Positions 42,572 through 50,685 of a stretch of 64,000 nucleotides of DNA are shown piece after piece. Numbering within the stretch: position 1 is the stretch's first letter; each line of letters starts with the position of its first letter. A program made the position numbers and the translations under genes. A model generated the notes under the pieces. That model made no database searches. It was not told where the DNA came from and saw only the letters and a program-made list of their open reading frames with translations. The stretch spans positions 118,446 through 182,445 of the forward strand of contig NZ_JARVKW010000011.1 of NCBI RefSeq assembly GCF_029813775.1. Direction: 5' to 3'. The DNA is from Streptomyces sp. DH24 (GTDB lineage Bacteria > Actinomycetota > Actinomycetes > Streptomycetales > Streptomycetaceae).

Positions 42572-43456
42572 TCACGCGGCCGACCGGTGGGTGGCCGCCG
42601 CGCCGGACGTCGTCACCGACACGTGGTCGACGACCATCTGCTGCGGGAACACCGTGGAGCCGTCCGGGTCGCCCGGCCAGTAGCCGCCCACCGCGAGGTT
42701 CAGGATCAGGAAGAACGGCTTGTTGAACACCCATGCCCGCCCGCCCAGGTCGGCGGGTGTGCGGCGCTGGTAGACCTGGCCGTCGACGGACCAGGTGATC
42801 GAGTCCGGCGCCCAGTCCACGGCGAAGGTGTGGAAGTCGTCCGCGAAGGCCCGTCCGCCCGGCAGCGTGTAGGCCGCGCCGATGCCGCCCGAGCCGGAGT
42901 AGCCGGGGCCGTGGATCGTGCCGTGCACCGTGGAGGGTTCGAACCCGACGTTCTCCATGACGTCGATCTCGCCCGAGTCGGGCCAGCCGACCTGGCCGAG
43001 GTCGTTGCCGAGCATCCAGAACGCGGGCCACATCCCCTGCCCGCGCGGGACCTTGATGCGCGCCTCGACGTGCCCGTACTGCGCGGTGAACCTCCCCGCG
43101 GTGTTGAGCCGGGCCGAGGTGTACTCGCACCGGCCGTACCAGCACTGGTAGTTGCCCGGGTTCTCGCGGCGCGCGGTGATCACCAGATGGCCCTGGCCGT
43201 CCAGGGCCGCGTTGTTCGCGCCGGCCGTGTAGTACTGCCGCTCGTGGTTGTTGACGTTGTCGCCGGTCTCGATCTGCCACTTGCCGGGGTCGACGGCCGC
43301 ACCGGCGGGTCCGTCGAAGGTGTCGGAGAACACCGCCGCGGCGGGGGCCGGGGCGTCGGACGGCTCCGCCCGCGCCGGGCCGGTCGCGGCGGTGGCGACC
43401 AGCGCGGCGGACAGGGCGGTGAGGAGGCTGGTGCGCAGCAGGCGTGGAGAGGTCAC
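42572..43456 (-). CDS. Secreted glycoside hydrolase family 16 (beta-1,3-glucanase-like)
   Basis: A 294-aa exported enzyme. The Sec signal peptide runs to about residue 30 (LLTALSAALVATAATGPARA). The GH16 jelly roll has the catalytic E-x-D-x-x-E as GEIDVMENVG (Glu163 nucleophile, Asp165, Glu168 acid/base), framed by GMWPAFWMLG, STVHGTIHGPGYSG and PFFLILNLAVGG. These features fit laminarinase-type endo-beta-1,3-glucanase. There is no carbohydrate-binding module. A short palindrome (CTTGATTCAAG, 43533-43543) lies upstream. Confidence 0.92.
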   Translation of the reverse strand: MTSPRLLRTSLLTALSAALVATAATGPARAEPSDAPAPAAAVFSDTFDGPAGAAVDPGKWQIETGDNVNNHERQYYTAGANNAALDGQGHLVITARRENPGNYQCWYGRCEYTSARLNTAGRFTAQYGHVEARIKVPRGQGMWPAFWMLGNDLGQVGWPDSGEIDVMENVGFEPSTVHGTIHGPGYSGSGGIGAAYTLPGGRAFADDFHTFAVDWAPDSITWSVDGQVYQRRTPADLGGRAWVFNKPFFLILNLAVGGYWPGDPDGSTVFPQQMVVDHVSVTTSGAAATHRSAA

Positions 43457-43614
43457 GGCCGGTCCTTCCCGCGGGGCGGCCCGCGTGGGGGTGGGCGCGC
43501 CGTGCGAGGTGTGGGGGGTGGATGTGTCGCCTCTTGATTCAAGGCGTGAAGTAATAGGGCGTCAATACCCTGGTCCGGACCAGCCGTTGGGTTCCGGCCC
43601 GCCTCCCCGCCCGG

Positions 43615-44160
43615 TCACGCGCTCTTCTCGCGCGCGTGCACGGCCCGGCTCAGCCGGCGCCCCGCGAGCAGGTAACCCACCAGCGCGCCCGTGGTGTTGA
43701 GGATGACGTCGTCGATGTCGAAGGCGCGCCCGGTCACCACCGCGCCCTGCGCGAGCTCGACCAGCATCATCACCGTGGCCGTCAGCAGCAGCACCCGCAG
43801 GATGCCCCGGGTGCGCGGGGCGACGACCGGCACGAGCACCCCGAAGGGCGCGCCGAGCAGGATGTTCCCTCCGATCTGCCGTACGGCGTCGCGCAGTTCG
43901 GGCTGGTTCAGATAGGCGGACAGGGAGCGGCCCGGGTGCAGGTTGCTGTGGGTCAGCGCCTCCGAGGCGGGGGAGGGCTGGAGGGTCAGCCGGGCCAGCA
44001 CGGCGGCGAACGCCACCATGAACGCGAACGCGCACAGCACCGCCAGGAGCCGGAGCGGCAGGGGCAGCGGGCGTCGCTCGGTTTCGGGCTTGGCGGGGCG
44101 GCGCCGTGCCAGGCCACCCCGCAGGGACAGGACACGCGGACGCGAGCCTGCTCGGGTCAT
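43615..44160 (-). CDS. VanZ family membrane protein
   Basis: A 181-aa VanZ-like protein with about four hydrophobic segments (LRLLAVLCAFAFMVAFAAVLARL, NILLGAPFGVLVPVV, VLLLTATVMMLVELAQG, ALVGYLLAG) and the family motif FDIDDVILNTTGALVGYLL. ATG at 44160 was preferred to 44184 because GGAGG lies 5 nt upstream. VanZ relatives are associated with low-level teicoplanin resistance; most actinomycete copies are uncharacterised. It lies 48 nt downstream of the DUF4230 gene. Confidence 0.88.
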   Translation of the reverse strand: MTRAGSRPRVLSLRGGLARRRPAKPETERRPLPLPLRLLAVLCAFAFMVAFAAVLARLTLQPSPASEALTHSNLHPGRSLSAYLNQPELRDAVRQIGGNILLGAPFGVLVPVVAPRTRGILRVLLLTATVMMLVELAQGAVVTGRAFDIDDVILNTTGALVGYLLAGRRLSRAVHAREKSA

Positions 44161-44208
44161 GGGGTCCTCCAGTCGCTCGGTCACTCAGGTGGTCGGCCTC
44201 GCGGCGGA

Positions 44209-44859
44209 TCAGGCTCCGTACGTCACGCGCACCTCCTTGAAGCCGAGGGAGCGCAGCAGCCCCTGGAGCATCGCGGTGGTGTTGGCCTCGGCGCGTGCGG
44301 TCAGCCCGCTGTCCTTCGCCGCCTCGCCGATGTGCCGTACGGCGAGCTTCTGCACGGCCTGTTCGCCGTTCGGGTTGTCCGAGAACAGGTCGCCGAGCCG
44401 GTCGAGCAGCCCGCGCTGTTTGGAGACGGCGTAGGACCGCTCCGGGTCGAGGGCCGGGGTGCCGAGCGCGGCGTGCGGCAGCCGGAGCGTCGCCGAGGTG
44501 CGGTCGTCGTCGACCGTCACGTCCCCCTTGCCGAGCTTCCCCAGGTCGACGTGGGCGCCGACGGTGCCGGCCCCGACGTACAGGGTGCGGGTGCCGCGGA
44601 CCGCGTCGGGCAGGTACCTGGCGTCCTTCTCCAGGTCCACGACGACCTGGAAGTTGCCGGACGCGGCCTCGTAACGGCTCATGTCCCGGATGGACTTGAG
44701 CAGCGCGGGGCCGGAGCGGTCGTGGGTCTCGGTGCCGAACAGGTCCTTCAGTCCCGGCAGTACGGTCAGCCGCAACCCGGCGAACAGTACGGCGAGCACG
44801 ACGACGACCGCGCCCAGCGCCTTCGCCCAGCCGGGCACGCGTCCGATCAGTGTCGTCAT
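44209..44859 (-). CDS. DUF4230 membrane-anchored protein
   Basis: A 216-aa protein with a single N-terminal membrane anchor (ALGAVVVVLAVLFAGLRLTVLPGL) and an extracytoplasmic domain of the DUF4230 type: LLKSIRDMSRYEAASGNFQVVVDLEKD and ALDPERSYAVSKQRGLLDRLGDLF. ATG at 44859 was chosen over upstream starts on account of GGAGGG about 10 nt before it. The function of the family is unknown. It may be cotranscribed with vanZ. Confidence 0.85.
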   Translation of the reverse strand: MTTLIGRVPGWAKALGAVVVVLAVLFAGLRLTVLPGLKDLFGTETHDRSGPALLKSIRDMSRYEAASGNFQVVVDLEKDARYLPDAVRGTRTLYVGAGTVGAHVDLGKLGKGDVTVDDDRTSATLRLPHAALGTPALDPERSYAVSKQRGLLDRLGDLFSDNPNGEQAVQKLAVRHIGEAAKDSGLTARAEANTTAMLQGLLRSLGFKEVRVTYGA

Positions 44860-45011
44860 GGCAAGCGGCCCTCCCTCCTCCTCTTCGGGTGCCCCTGACT
44901 TTCCTTGCCAGACCGGCAAGTTGGCGGGAACGCGACCGGACGGGAGCACCGGGAGCACCGGGGGCGCGTAGCGGGGAGGGCGGCTCGCGCACGGGAACGG
45001 AGAGGGGGCCG

Positions 45012-45392
45012 TCACACGGTGCCGGACGTGGCCTCCGGACGGGTCAGGGCCGCCTCCAGCGTGGGCTGTGGGGGGAGCAGACGGGACAGACCGGTGATCC
45101 GCAGGACGCGCAGGGTCAGCGGGTGGGCGCAGACGAGCAGCAGGTGTCCGTGCCGGTCCAGGACCCGCCGCCGGGCCCGGTACAGCAGCCGCAGCCCGGA
45201 GCAGTCGAAGAACTCCACCCGGCTGAGGTCGATCACGACGCGGGGCGTGGCGCGGTCCGTCACCTGGTCCAGGTGCGGCGCGATCTCCGCCGCCGCGGCG
45301 ATGTCGATCTCACCGCGGAACTCCAGCACCGTGTGGCCCCGGTCCTGATGGACGCGCAGATGCCGGGTGAACGGCGCAGGCTCCTGCTGCAC
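45012..45392 (-). CDS. STAS domain anti-sigma factor antagonist
   Basis: A 126-aa STAS protein of the RsbV/SpoIIAA/BldG type. The phosphorylatable serine is Ser65 in FFDCSGLRLL, preceded by the typical VVIDLSRVEF. GTG at 45392 follows GGAGG at about 10 nt. When unphosphorylated, such proteins bind anti-sigma kinases and free sigma factors. No partner kinase gene is adjacent; the SpoIIE-type phosphatase with an RsbW-like domain at 55815 is one possible partner on general grounds. Confidence 0.88.
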   Translation of the reverse strand: MQQEPAPFTRHLRVHQDRGHTVLEFRGEIDIAAAAEIAPHLDQVTDRATPRVVIDLSRVEFFDCSGLRLLYRARRRVLDRHGHLLLVCAHPLTLRVLRITGLSRLLPPQPTLEAALTRPEATSGTV

Positions 45393-45602
45393 GACGACAC
45401 CGCCTCCAACTCTTCACGCACCGGCAGGGAAGCGGCCAACACCGCCTCCCTGCCTGCAAGTTACCCCCGATCGATTGAATTTGAGCATGTTCGATTGACA
45501 TATGTCTTCGAATTGCGGCCGAGTTCTTTTGCTGCACGTTCCGGCGCACGTGCAGCGGCACATTCGAGGGTGGGGAGCGGGTCGCCGGGGCCTGTCGGAG
45601 GG

Positions 45603-46553
45603 TCAGTCGGCCAGCAGGACCAGCTTCCCGGTGGTGCGGCCGGTGTCGCCCAGCGCGTGCGCCCGGGCGGCCTCGGCCAGCGGGAACGTCCGCTCGATCG
45701 TCGGACGCAGCTTGCCCGCCTCGACCAGTTCCGCGACGGCCCGCATCCCGCTGTGGGACGCGTCGACGAGCATCCGGACCGCACGCACCCCGAGCCGCTC
45801 GGCCTCACGCGGGAACTCGTCGGAGCCCACCGGCAGGATCGACACCACGATCCCGCCGGGGCGCAGCACCCGCAGCGAACGGACCGAGGTGTCCTCGCCG
45901 AGGGTGTCCAGGACCACGTCGGCGTCCTTCACGACGTCGGCGAAGTCCGTCTCCCGGTAGTCGACCGGCTCATCCACGCCGATGCTCCGCAGGAAGTCGT
46001 GCTTGCCCGCGCTCGCGGTGCCGATCACATGCGCGCCGCGCGCCTTGGCGATCTGCACGGCCACGTGGCCCACGCCGCCGGCCGCCGCGTGGATCAGCAC
46101 CCGCTGCCCTTCCCGTAGGTCCGCCGTCTCGACCAGCGCCTGCCAGGCGGTCAGGGACACCAGCGGGAGCGCGCCGGCCTGCGTGTGGTCGATCGAGGCC
46201 GGCTTGTGCGCGAAGGCACGCGCCGGTCCGGTCACGTACTCGGCGTGCGAGCCGTGCCCGAACGGGTAGGGCAGCATCCCGAACACCTCGTCGCCCGGCC
46301 GGAACCGCGCGACGCCGATCCCCACGGCCTCCACCACGCCGGACACGTCCCAGCCCAGCGTGAAGGGCGGTTCGCCGAGGAAGCCGCCGTGCTGCCGGTG
46401 CTTCCAGTCGGTCGGGTTGACGCCTGCCGCCCTGACCCGGACGAGTACCTCGTTCGGCCGCGGGGCCGGCCGTTCCACTTCCACCGTCCTGAGGACCTCG
46501 GGCCCGCCGAGGACGTCCTGGCTGATGACTCTCATCGTCTTCACAGTGCTCAT
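45603..46553 (-). CDS. NADP-dependent oxidoreductase (quinone reductase type MDR)
   Basis: A 316-aa zinc-independent medium-chain dehydrogenase. Features are NPTDWKHRQHGG, LGWDVSGVVEAVG, the cofactor site VLIHAAAGGVGHVAVQIAKARGAHVIGTASA, and the ending PLAEAARAHALGDTGRTTGKLVLL. Zinc-ligand cysteines are absent. ATG at 46553 (or 46535) is likely. It is divergent from a GlxA-type AraC regulator, its probable controller. Confidence 0.88.
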   Translation of the reverse strand: MSTVKTMRVISQDVLGGPEVLRTVEVERPAPRPNEVLVRVRAAGVNPTDWKHRQHGGFLGEPPFTLGWDVSGVVEAVGIGVARFRPGDEVFGMLPYPFGHGSHAEYVTGPARAFAHKPASIDHTQAGALPLVSLTAWQALVETADLREGQRVLIHAAAGGVGHVAVQIAKARGAHVIGTASAGKHDFLRSIGVDEPVDYRETDFADVVKDADVVLDTLGEDTSVRSLRVLRPGGIVVSILPVGSDEFPREAERLGVRAVRMLVDASHSGMRAVAELVEAGKLRPTIERTFPLAEAARAHALGDTGRTTGKLVLLAD

Positions 46554-46601
46554 GGTGAACCAGCCTGCCGGTCGCCGCCCGGCCGGGAAATGGCATGATG
46601 G

Positions 46602-46627
46602 CCAACATTCGATACGATCGTGCCAAC
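46602..46627 (+). promoter_or_regulatory. Direct repeat GCCAAC with 20-nt period upstream of the AraC gene
   Basis: GCCAAC occurs at 46602-46607 and 46622-46627, in the order GGCCAAC and GTGCCAAC, in the divergent region. AraC-type proteins often bind such helical-phase direct repeats. A TAGGGT -10 (46635-46640) follows 7 nt before the AraC ATG. Confidence 0.35.
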
Positions 46628-46647
46628 CTCGCGGTAGGGTCGTTGCC

Positions 46648-47607
46648 ATGCGGCACACGAATCGCCCGGAACGCGTCGTCGTCCTCGCCCTGGACGGCGT
46701 CTACCCCTTCGAACTGGGCATGCCCAGCCGGATCCTCGGCGCGGCCGACGGCCGGTACGAGGTGCTGACCTGCACCGTCGACGGCCGGCCGGTGCGCACC
46801 GACGCCGACTTCGGCATCACCGTCGAGCACGGCCCCGAGGTGCTGGCCACCGCCGGCACGGTGGTCATCGCGGCCGTCTCGCCGTCCCTGCTCGCCCCCG
46901 AGCTCCCCGACGACGTGGCAGCCGCCCTCGCGCTGATCCGGCCCGACGCGCGGATCGTCTCCATCTGCACCGGAGCCTTCGTGCTCGCCGCCGCCGGACT
47001 CCTCGACGGCCGCCGGGCCACCACGCACTGGCGGCTCGCCGACCACTTCCGGCGGCTGTTCCCGCACGTCGACCTCGACCCGGACATGCTCTTCGTCCAC
47101 GACGGCCGGATCCTCACCTCCGCGGGCGCCGCCTCCGGCGTCGACGTCTGCCTCCACCTCGTCCGCGAGGACCACGGCAGCGAACTCGCGAACACCGTCG
47201 CCCGGCGCTGCGTGGTCCCGCCGTTCCGCGACGGCGGCCAGGCCCAGTACATCGAGCAGCCGGTCCCCGAACAGGGCGCCGCGAGCACCGCCGCCACCCG
47301 CGCCTGGGCCCTGGAACACCTCGACGAACCCCTGGCCCTGGCCGACCTCGCCGCGCACGCCCGGATGAGCCTGCGCACCTTCGTCCGCCGGTTCAACGAG
47401 GAGGTCGGCCTCAGCCCCGGCCGCTGGCTCACCCTGCAGCGCGTCGCCCGGGCCCGGCACCTGCTGGAGTCCAGCGACCTGTCCGTGGACCAGATCGCCG
47501 GCCGGGTCGGCTTCGCCACCGGCACCTCGCTCCGCCAGCACCTGCACGCGGCGATCGGGGTGTCGCCGCAGACCTACCGGCGCACCTTCCAGACGGCCGC
47601 ACGCTGA
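46648..47607 (+). CDS. GlxA family AraC-type regulator (DJ-1/PfpI plus HTH)
   Basis: A 319-aa regulator. The N-terminal DJ-1/PfpI-like domain (RVVVLALDGVYPFELGMPSRIL, with the nucleophile-elbow-like SICTGAFVLAAAGLLDGRRATTHW) precedes a C-terminal AraC double helix-turn-helix (LALADLAAHARMSLRTFVRRFNEEVGLSPGRWL and QIAGRVGFATGTSLRQHLHAAIGVSPQTYRR). No ribosome binding site precedes the ATG; TAGGGT lies 7 nt upstream, so the transcript may be leaderless. It probably regulates the divergent oxidoreductase. Confidence 0.9.
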   Translation: MRHTNRPERVVVLALDGVYPFELGMPSRILGAADGRYEVLTCTVDGRPVRTDADFGITVEHGPEVLATAGTVVIAAVSPSLLAPELPDDVAAALALIRPDARIVSICTGAFVLAAAGLLDGRRATTHWRLADHFRRLFPHVDLDPDMLFVHDGRILTSAGAASGVDVCLHLVREDHGSELANTVARRCVVPPFRDGGQAQYIEQPVPEQGAASTAATRAWALEHLDEPLALADLAAHARMSLRTFVRRFNEEVGLSPGRWLTLQRVARARHLLESSDLSVDQIAGRVGFATGTSLRQHLHAAIGVSPQTYRRTFQTAAR

Positions 47608-47735
47608 CCCCGCGCGCCCAAGTGCCCGCCCGCCGGGCGCACTTCGAGGCGGCGGCCGACTGAATCCGCCGGGCCGGGATATCCGCAAAGGACCGGGCGC
47701 GGTGCGGCACCGCGCCCCGAATCAGCGGAGGAAAC

Positions 47736-48128
47736 ATGGCACTGGTCAACGCGGGCGTCGTGGTGCTCGACTGCTCCGAGCCCGAGAAACTCGCCCTGTT
47801 CTACCGGCAGTTCCTGGACGCCGAGGACACGGACGTGGCCGCCAACCGGGTGGAGATCCGCAGCCCCGACGGCACCCGGCTGGCGTTCCGGCGCGACGCG
47901 AACGCCACCCCGCCGAGCTGGCCGCGCCCGGAGAACGCCCTCCAGGCCCACCTGGAGTTCATGGTGGAGGACCTGGACGCCGCCGAGCGCAGGGTGGTGG
48001 AGCTCGGCGGACGTCCCCTGGAGGCCAAGGACGCGCCCGGCCCGTACGAGGAGCGCGGCTTCGCCGATCCGGCGGGCCACTCCTTCACCCTGCGCCGCGT
48101 CGCGCCCCTGGCACCCAAACGGGGCTGA
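47736..48128 (+). CDS. VOC family (glyoxalase-like) protein
   Basis: A 130-aa vicinal-oxygen-chelate protein made of two beta-alpha-beta-beta-beta modules: NAGVVVLDCSEPEKLALFYRQFL and AHLEFMVEDLDAAERRVVELGG, ending YEERGFADPAGHSFTLRRV. It fits a glyoxalase/bleomycin-resistance-like dimer; the metal ligands are only partly conserved. ATG at 47736 follows CGGAGGAA. The substrate is unknown. Confidence 0.85.
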   Translation: MALVNAGVVVLDCSEPEKLALFYRQFLDAEDTDVAANRVEIRSPDGTRLAFRRDANATPPSWPRPENALQAHLEFMVEDLDAAERRVVELGGRPLEAKDAPGPYEERGFADPAGHSFTLRRVAPLAPKRG

Positions 48129-48135
48129 CGGCCCG

Positions 48136-48444
48136 TCAGGCCCGGCCGTGCTTGTCGGCGGCCGGCCAGACGCCCGTACGGCGCTCGATGGCCTTCGCGC
48201 CGGCGCGGTCCACCACGCTGCGGACACTGGCGAAGATGGCGCCCTGGATCGCGGAGGCCAGCAGGATCTCGCCCCAGCCGCGGTCCGGGTCGAGCGCGTC
48301 CGGGGCGTCGTCCTCGTCGCGGATGGTCTTCCAGATTTTGCGGAAGACGAGCCCCGCGAGCGTGCCGCTGGTCCAGCCCAGCGCGAAGCCGACCGGCTTG
48401 TAGGCGGCGGGAAGCGTCCTCTTCGTCTTGCTGCTCTTGGCCAC
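48136..48444 (-). CDS. DUF4235 membrane protein
   Basis: A 102-aa protein with two hydrophobic helices (YKPVGFALGWTSGTLAGLVFRKIW and EILLASAIQGAIFASVRSVVDRAG) and basic ends, matching the DUF4235 family common in actinomycetes. Function is unknown. It ends 7 nt from the convergent VOC gene. ATG at 48444 follows an AGAACT-rich leader with a weak ribosome site. Confidence 0.85.
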   Translation of the reverse strand: MAKSSKTKRTLPAAYKPVGFALGWTSGTLAGLVFRKIWKTIRDEDDAPDALDPDRGWGEILLASAIQGAIFASVRSVVDRAGAKAIERRTGVWPAADKHGRA

Positions 48445-48515
48445 GTGGTTCTCCCAGTTCTTCGTTCTTCCGATGGTCCCCGGATTCGTTCCGGGGTGCT
48501 GTGCGGCGGGTCGTG

Positions 48516-49556
48516 TCAGGGCCGTCCTGCCGTCGGCACCTCCTCACCCGCGGGCACCGGCCCGGGCGGTGTCCCGTCCCCGAACGGCCGCCCGCCCAGC
48601 TCCGCACGGTGGTGCGGGGTGAGCCAGCCGGACAGGTCCGGGCCGATCGGCACGATGCCGGTCGGGTTGATGCCGGTGTGCACCCGGTAGTAGTGGCGCT
48701 TGATGTGGTCGAAGTCGACCGTGTCGCCGAACCCGGGCGTCTGGTACAGGTCGCGGACGTACGCCCACAGCACCGGGTGCTCCGCCAGCTTCCACCGGTT
48801 GCACTTGAAGTGGCCGTGGTAAACCGCGTCGAACCGGACCAGCGTCGTGAACAGCCGGATGTCCGCCTCGGTGATCGTGTCACCGACGAGGTAGCGCTGC
48901 CGCTCCAACCGCTTTGCCAGCGCCTCCAGCCGGCGGAAGACGCCCGCGCACGCGGCCTCGTACTCCTCCTGCCCGGTGGCGAAGCCCGCCCGGTACACGC
49001 CGTTGTTGACGTCCTCGTAGACGCCCGCCATCACCTCGTCGATCTCGTCGCGCAGCGCCTCGGGATACAGGTCGGGCGCGCCGTCGCGGTGCAGGGCCGT
49101 CCACTCGGTGGCGAAGTCCAGGGTGATCCGCTGGTAGTCGTTGGTGACCAGCTTCCCGCTGGGCACGTCCACGACCGCCGGCACACTCACCCCGCCCGGA
49201 CAACCGCTCTCCCGACGGTCGTACGCCTCGCTGAGGAAGCGGATGCCGAGGACCGGGTCACGGCCGTCCGGATCGAGGGTGAAACGCCAACTGCGGTCGT
49301 CCTGGACCGGATCGGCGACGGCCAGGGAGACCGCGTCCTCCAGGCCGAGCAGCCGCCGGGAGACCAGCGCGCGGCTCGCCCAGGGACAGGCACGGCTGAC
49401 CACCAGGCGGTAACGGCCCGGCTCGACGGGCCAGCCGTCCCGGCCGTCCGCCGTGATCCGGTCCGCGAAGTGCGCCTTCGACCTCTTGAACGCCTTCCTG
49501 CCGTACTCGGTGTTGCCGTCCGAGCCGTCCTCGCCGGCTCCACGGACGCCGCTCAT
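48516..49556 (-). CDS. Glutathionyl-hydroquinone reductase-like protein (Xi-class GST, YqjG/ECM4)
   Basis: A 346-aa Xi-class glutathione-transferase-like enzyme. The catalytic cysteine is Cys57 in SRACPWASRALV; ITADGRDGWPVEPGRYRLVVS, VPAVVDVPSGKLVTNDYQRITLDF, ADIRLFTTLVRFDAVYHGHFKCN and HYYRVHTGINPTGIVPIGP are family landmarks. Actinomycetes use mycothiol, so the true thiol cofactor is probably mycothiol. ATG at 49556 was chosen for GAGGAG. It is divergent from a CDF transporter, with a perfect palindrome between. Confidence 0.9.
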   Translation of the reverse strand: MSGVRGAGEDGSDGNTEYGRKAFKRSKAHFADRITADGRDGWPVEPGRYRLVVSRACPWASRALVSRRLLGLEDAVSLAVADPVQDDRSWRFTLDPDGRDPVLGIRFLSEAYDRRESGCPGGVSVPAVVDVPSGKLVTNDYQRITLDFATEWTALHRDGAPDLYPEALRDEIDEVMAGVYEDVNNGVYRAGFATGQEEYEAACAGVFRRLEALAKRLERQRYLVGDTITEADIRLFTTLVRFDAVYHGHFKCNRWKLAEHPVLWAYVRDLYQTPGFGDTVDFDHIKRHYYRVHTGINPTGIVPIGPDLSGWLTPHHRAELGGRPFGDGTPPGPVPAGEEVPTAGRP

Positions 49557-49592
49557 GGCCGCTCTCCTCACTGCCGTATCGCGTATGTCCAC

Positions 49593-49606
49593 GGGAACGC
49601 GTTCCC
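49593..49606. promoter_or_regulatory. Perfect palindrome GGGAACGCGTTCCC in a divergent promoter region
   Basis: This 14-bp perfect palindrome lies 37-50 nt upstream of the quinone/thiol reductase start and 81-94 nt upstream of the CDF transporter. It is a good candidate operator for one or both genes. No regulator gene is adjacent. Confidence 0.4.
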
Positions 49607-49686
49607 CGAAATCGGCCGACGGCACGGTGTGAGCAGGGCCGACCGGGGCAATCGGCGAACGTGGACCTGACAGCGACGGAGCACAT

Positions 49687-50658
49687 GTGAGCGCGACACC
49701 CCCGGAAAGCAGAACGGAACGAAGGACCCGCGTCACCGTCCTGGTGGCGCTCGCGGCCAATCTGGTGATCGCGGTGGCGAAGGCCGTCGGCGGGCTCGTC
49801 GCGGGCTCGCCCGCGCTGCTGTCGGAGGCCGCGCACTCCGTGGCGGACAGCCTGAACGAGGTCTTCCTGCTGGCCGCGCTGCGGCGCAGCCGCCGCCCCG
49901 CCGACCGGCGTCACCCGTTCGGCTACGGCAAGGAGCGGTACTTCTGGTCGCTGCTGGCCGCCGTCGGGATCTTCGTGATGGGCGGCTGCTTCTCCTTCTT
50001 CCAGGGCTTCCAGGCCCTGACCGGCGGCGGCGAGGAGGAGTTCACCGGATACGTCGCCGGCCTGGTCGTGCTGGTCGTCGCCCTCCTCGCCGAGGGCGCC
50101 TCCCTGCTGCGCGCCCTCTACCAGGTGCGCCGGCAGGGCGGCGGCGCGGACGGGATGCGCGACCCGGCGCTGCGCACGGTCGTCGCCGAGGACGGCACGG
50201 CGGTGCTCGGCGTCACCCTCGCGATCACCGGAATGGCCCTGCACATGGTCACCGGGCAGGCCGTGTGGGAGGCGTCGGCGTCCCTCGCGATCGGCGCGCT
50301 GCTCGTCTACGTCGCCTACCGGCTCGGCCGGGACGCCCGCGACCAGCTCATCGGGGAGGCCGCCGACCCGCGGGCGAGCGGACGCATCCGCGCGCTGCTG
50401 GAGGCGCAGCCCGAGATCGACAGCGTGGAGGCGCTGCTCACCATGAAGACGGGCCTGGACTCGGCCCTGGTGGCGGCCCGCGTGGACCTGATGCCCGGCC
50501 TGGACAGCGAACGCGTCGAGGAGGTCGCCGTCCGCATCAAGCGGTCCATCTGCAGCACCGTCCCGGAGGCCGACCAGGTGTTCCTCGACGTGACCGACCG
50601 GTACGCCCGCGAGGCACACGAAAGCCCCGCCGCGACGGGGGAACGCGGCGGGGCCTGA
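49687..50658 (+). CDS. Cation diffusion facilitator family transporter
   Basis: A 323-aa CDF metal exporter with six predicted transmembrane helices. The metal-site helix has SEAAHSVADSLNEVFLL, followed by the conserved RRHPFGYGKERYFWSLLAAVGIFVMGG. The cytoplasmic C-terminal domain (IRALLEAQPEIDSVEALLTM, DQVFLDVTDRY) is present. Zn/Mn/Fe efflux is likely; the specificity is open. The start is GTG at 49687. Its last codons coincide with a terminator hairpin serving the opposite strand. Confidence 0.9.
   Translation: MSATPPESRTERRTRVTVLVALAANLVIAVAKAVGGLVAGSPALLSEAAHSVADSLNEVFLLAALRRSRRPADRRHPFGYGKERYFWSLLAAVGIFVMGGCFSFFQGFQALTGGGEEEFTGYVAGLVVLVVALLAEGASLLRALYQVRRQGGGADGMRDPALRTVVAEDGTAVLGVTLAITGMALHMVTGQAVWEASASLAIGALLVYVAYRLGRDARDQLIGEAADPRASGRIRALLEAQPEIDSVEALLTMKTGLDSALVAARVDLMPGLDSERVEEVAVRIKRSICSTVPEADQVFLDVTDRYAREAHESPAATGERGGA
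50624..50654 (-). terminator. Terminator hairpin inside the 3' end of the CDF gene
   Basis: GCCCCGCCGC and GCGGCGGGGC form a perfect 10-bp stem; on the minus strand TTTCG follows. It lies 32 nt after the nitroreductase-like gene, so it ends that minus-strand unit. It also encodes the last residues of the CDF protein. The loop matches the one at 38135-38168. Confidence 0.65.
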
Positions 50659-50685
50659 CGCACGGGTGCCCCGGTCGTCAGTGGT

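Noticed and set aside
45471..45500. Direct repeat TCGATTGA, two copies 20 nt apart
   Set aside because: It lies in an AT-richer gap between a gene end and a gene start, with no clear promoter in register. Only 8 bp, so it could be chance.
46594..46648. CGAT-ACG-ATCG inverted repeat as the AraC operator
   Set aside because: Only 4-bp arms. The GCCAAC direct repeat in the same place is a better fit to AraC binding, so only that was listed.
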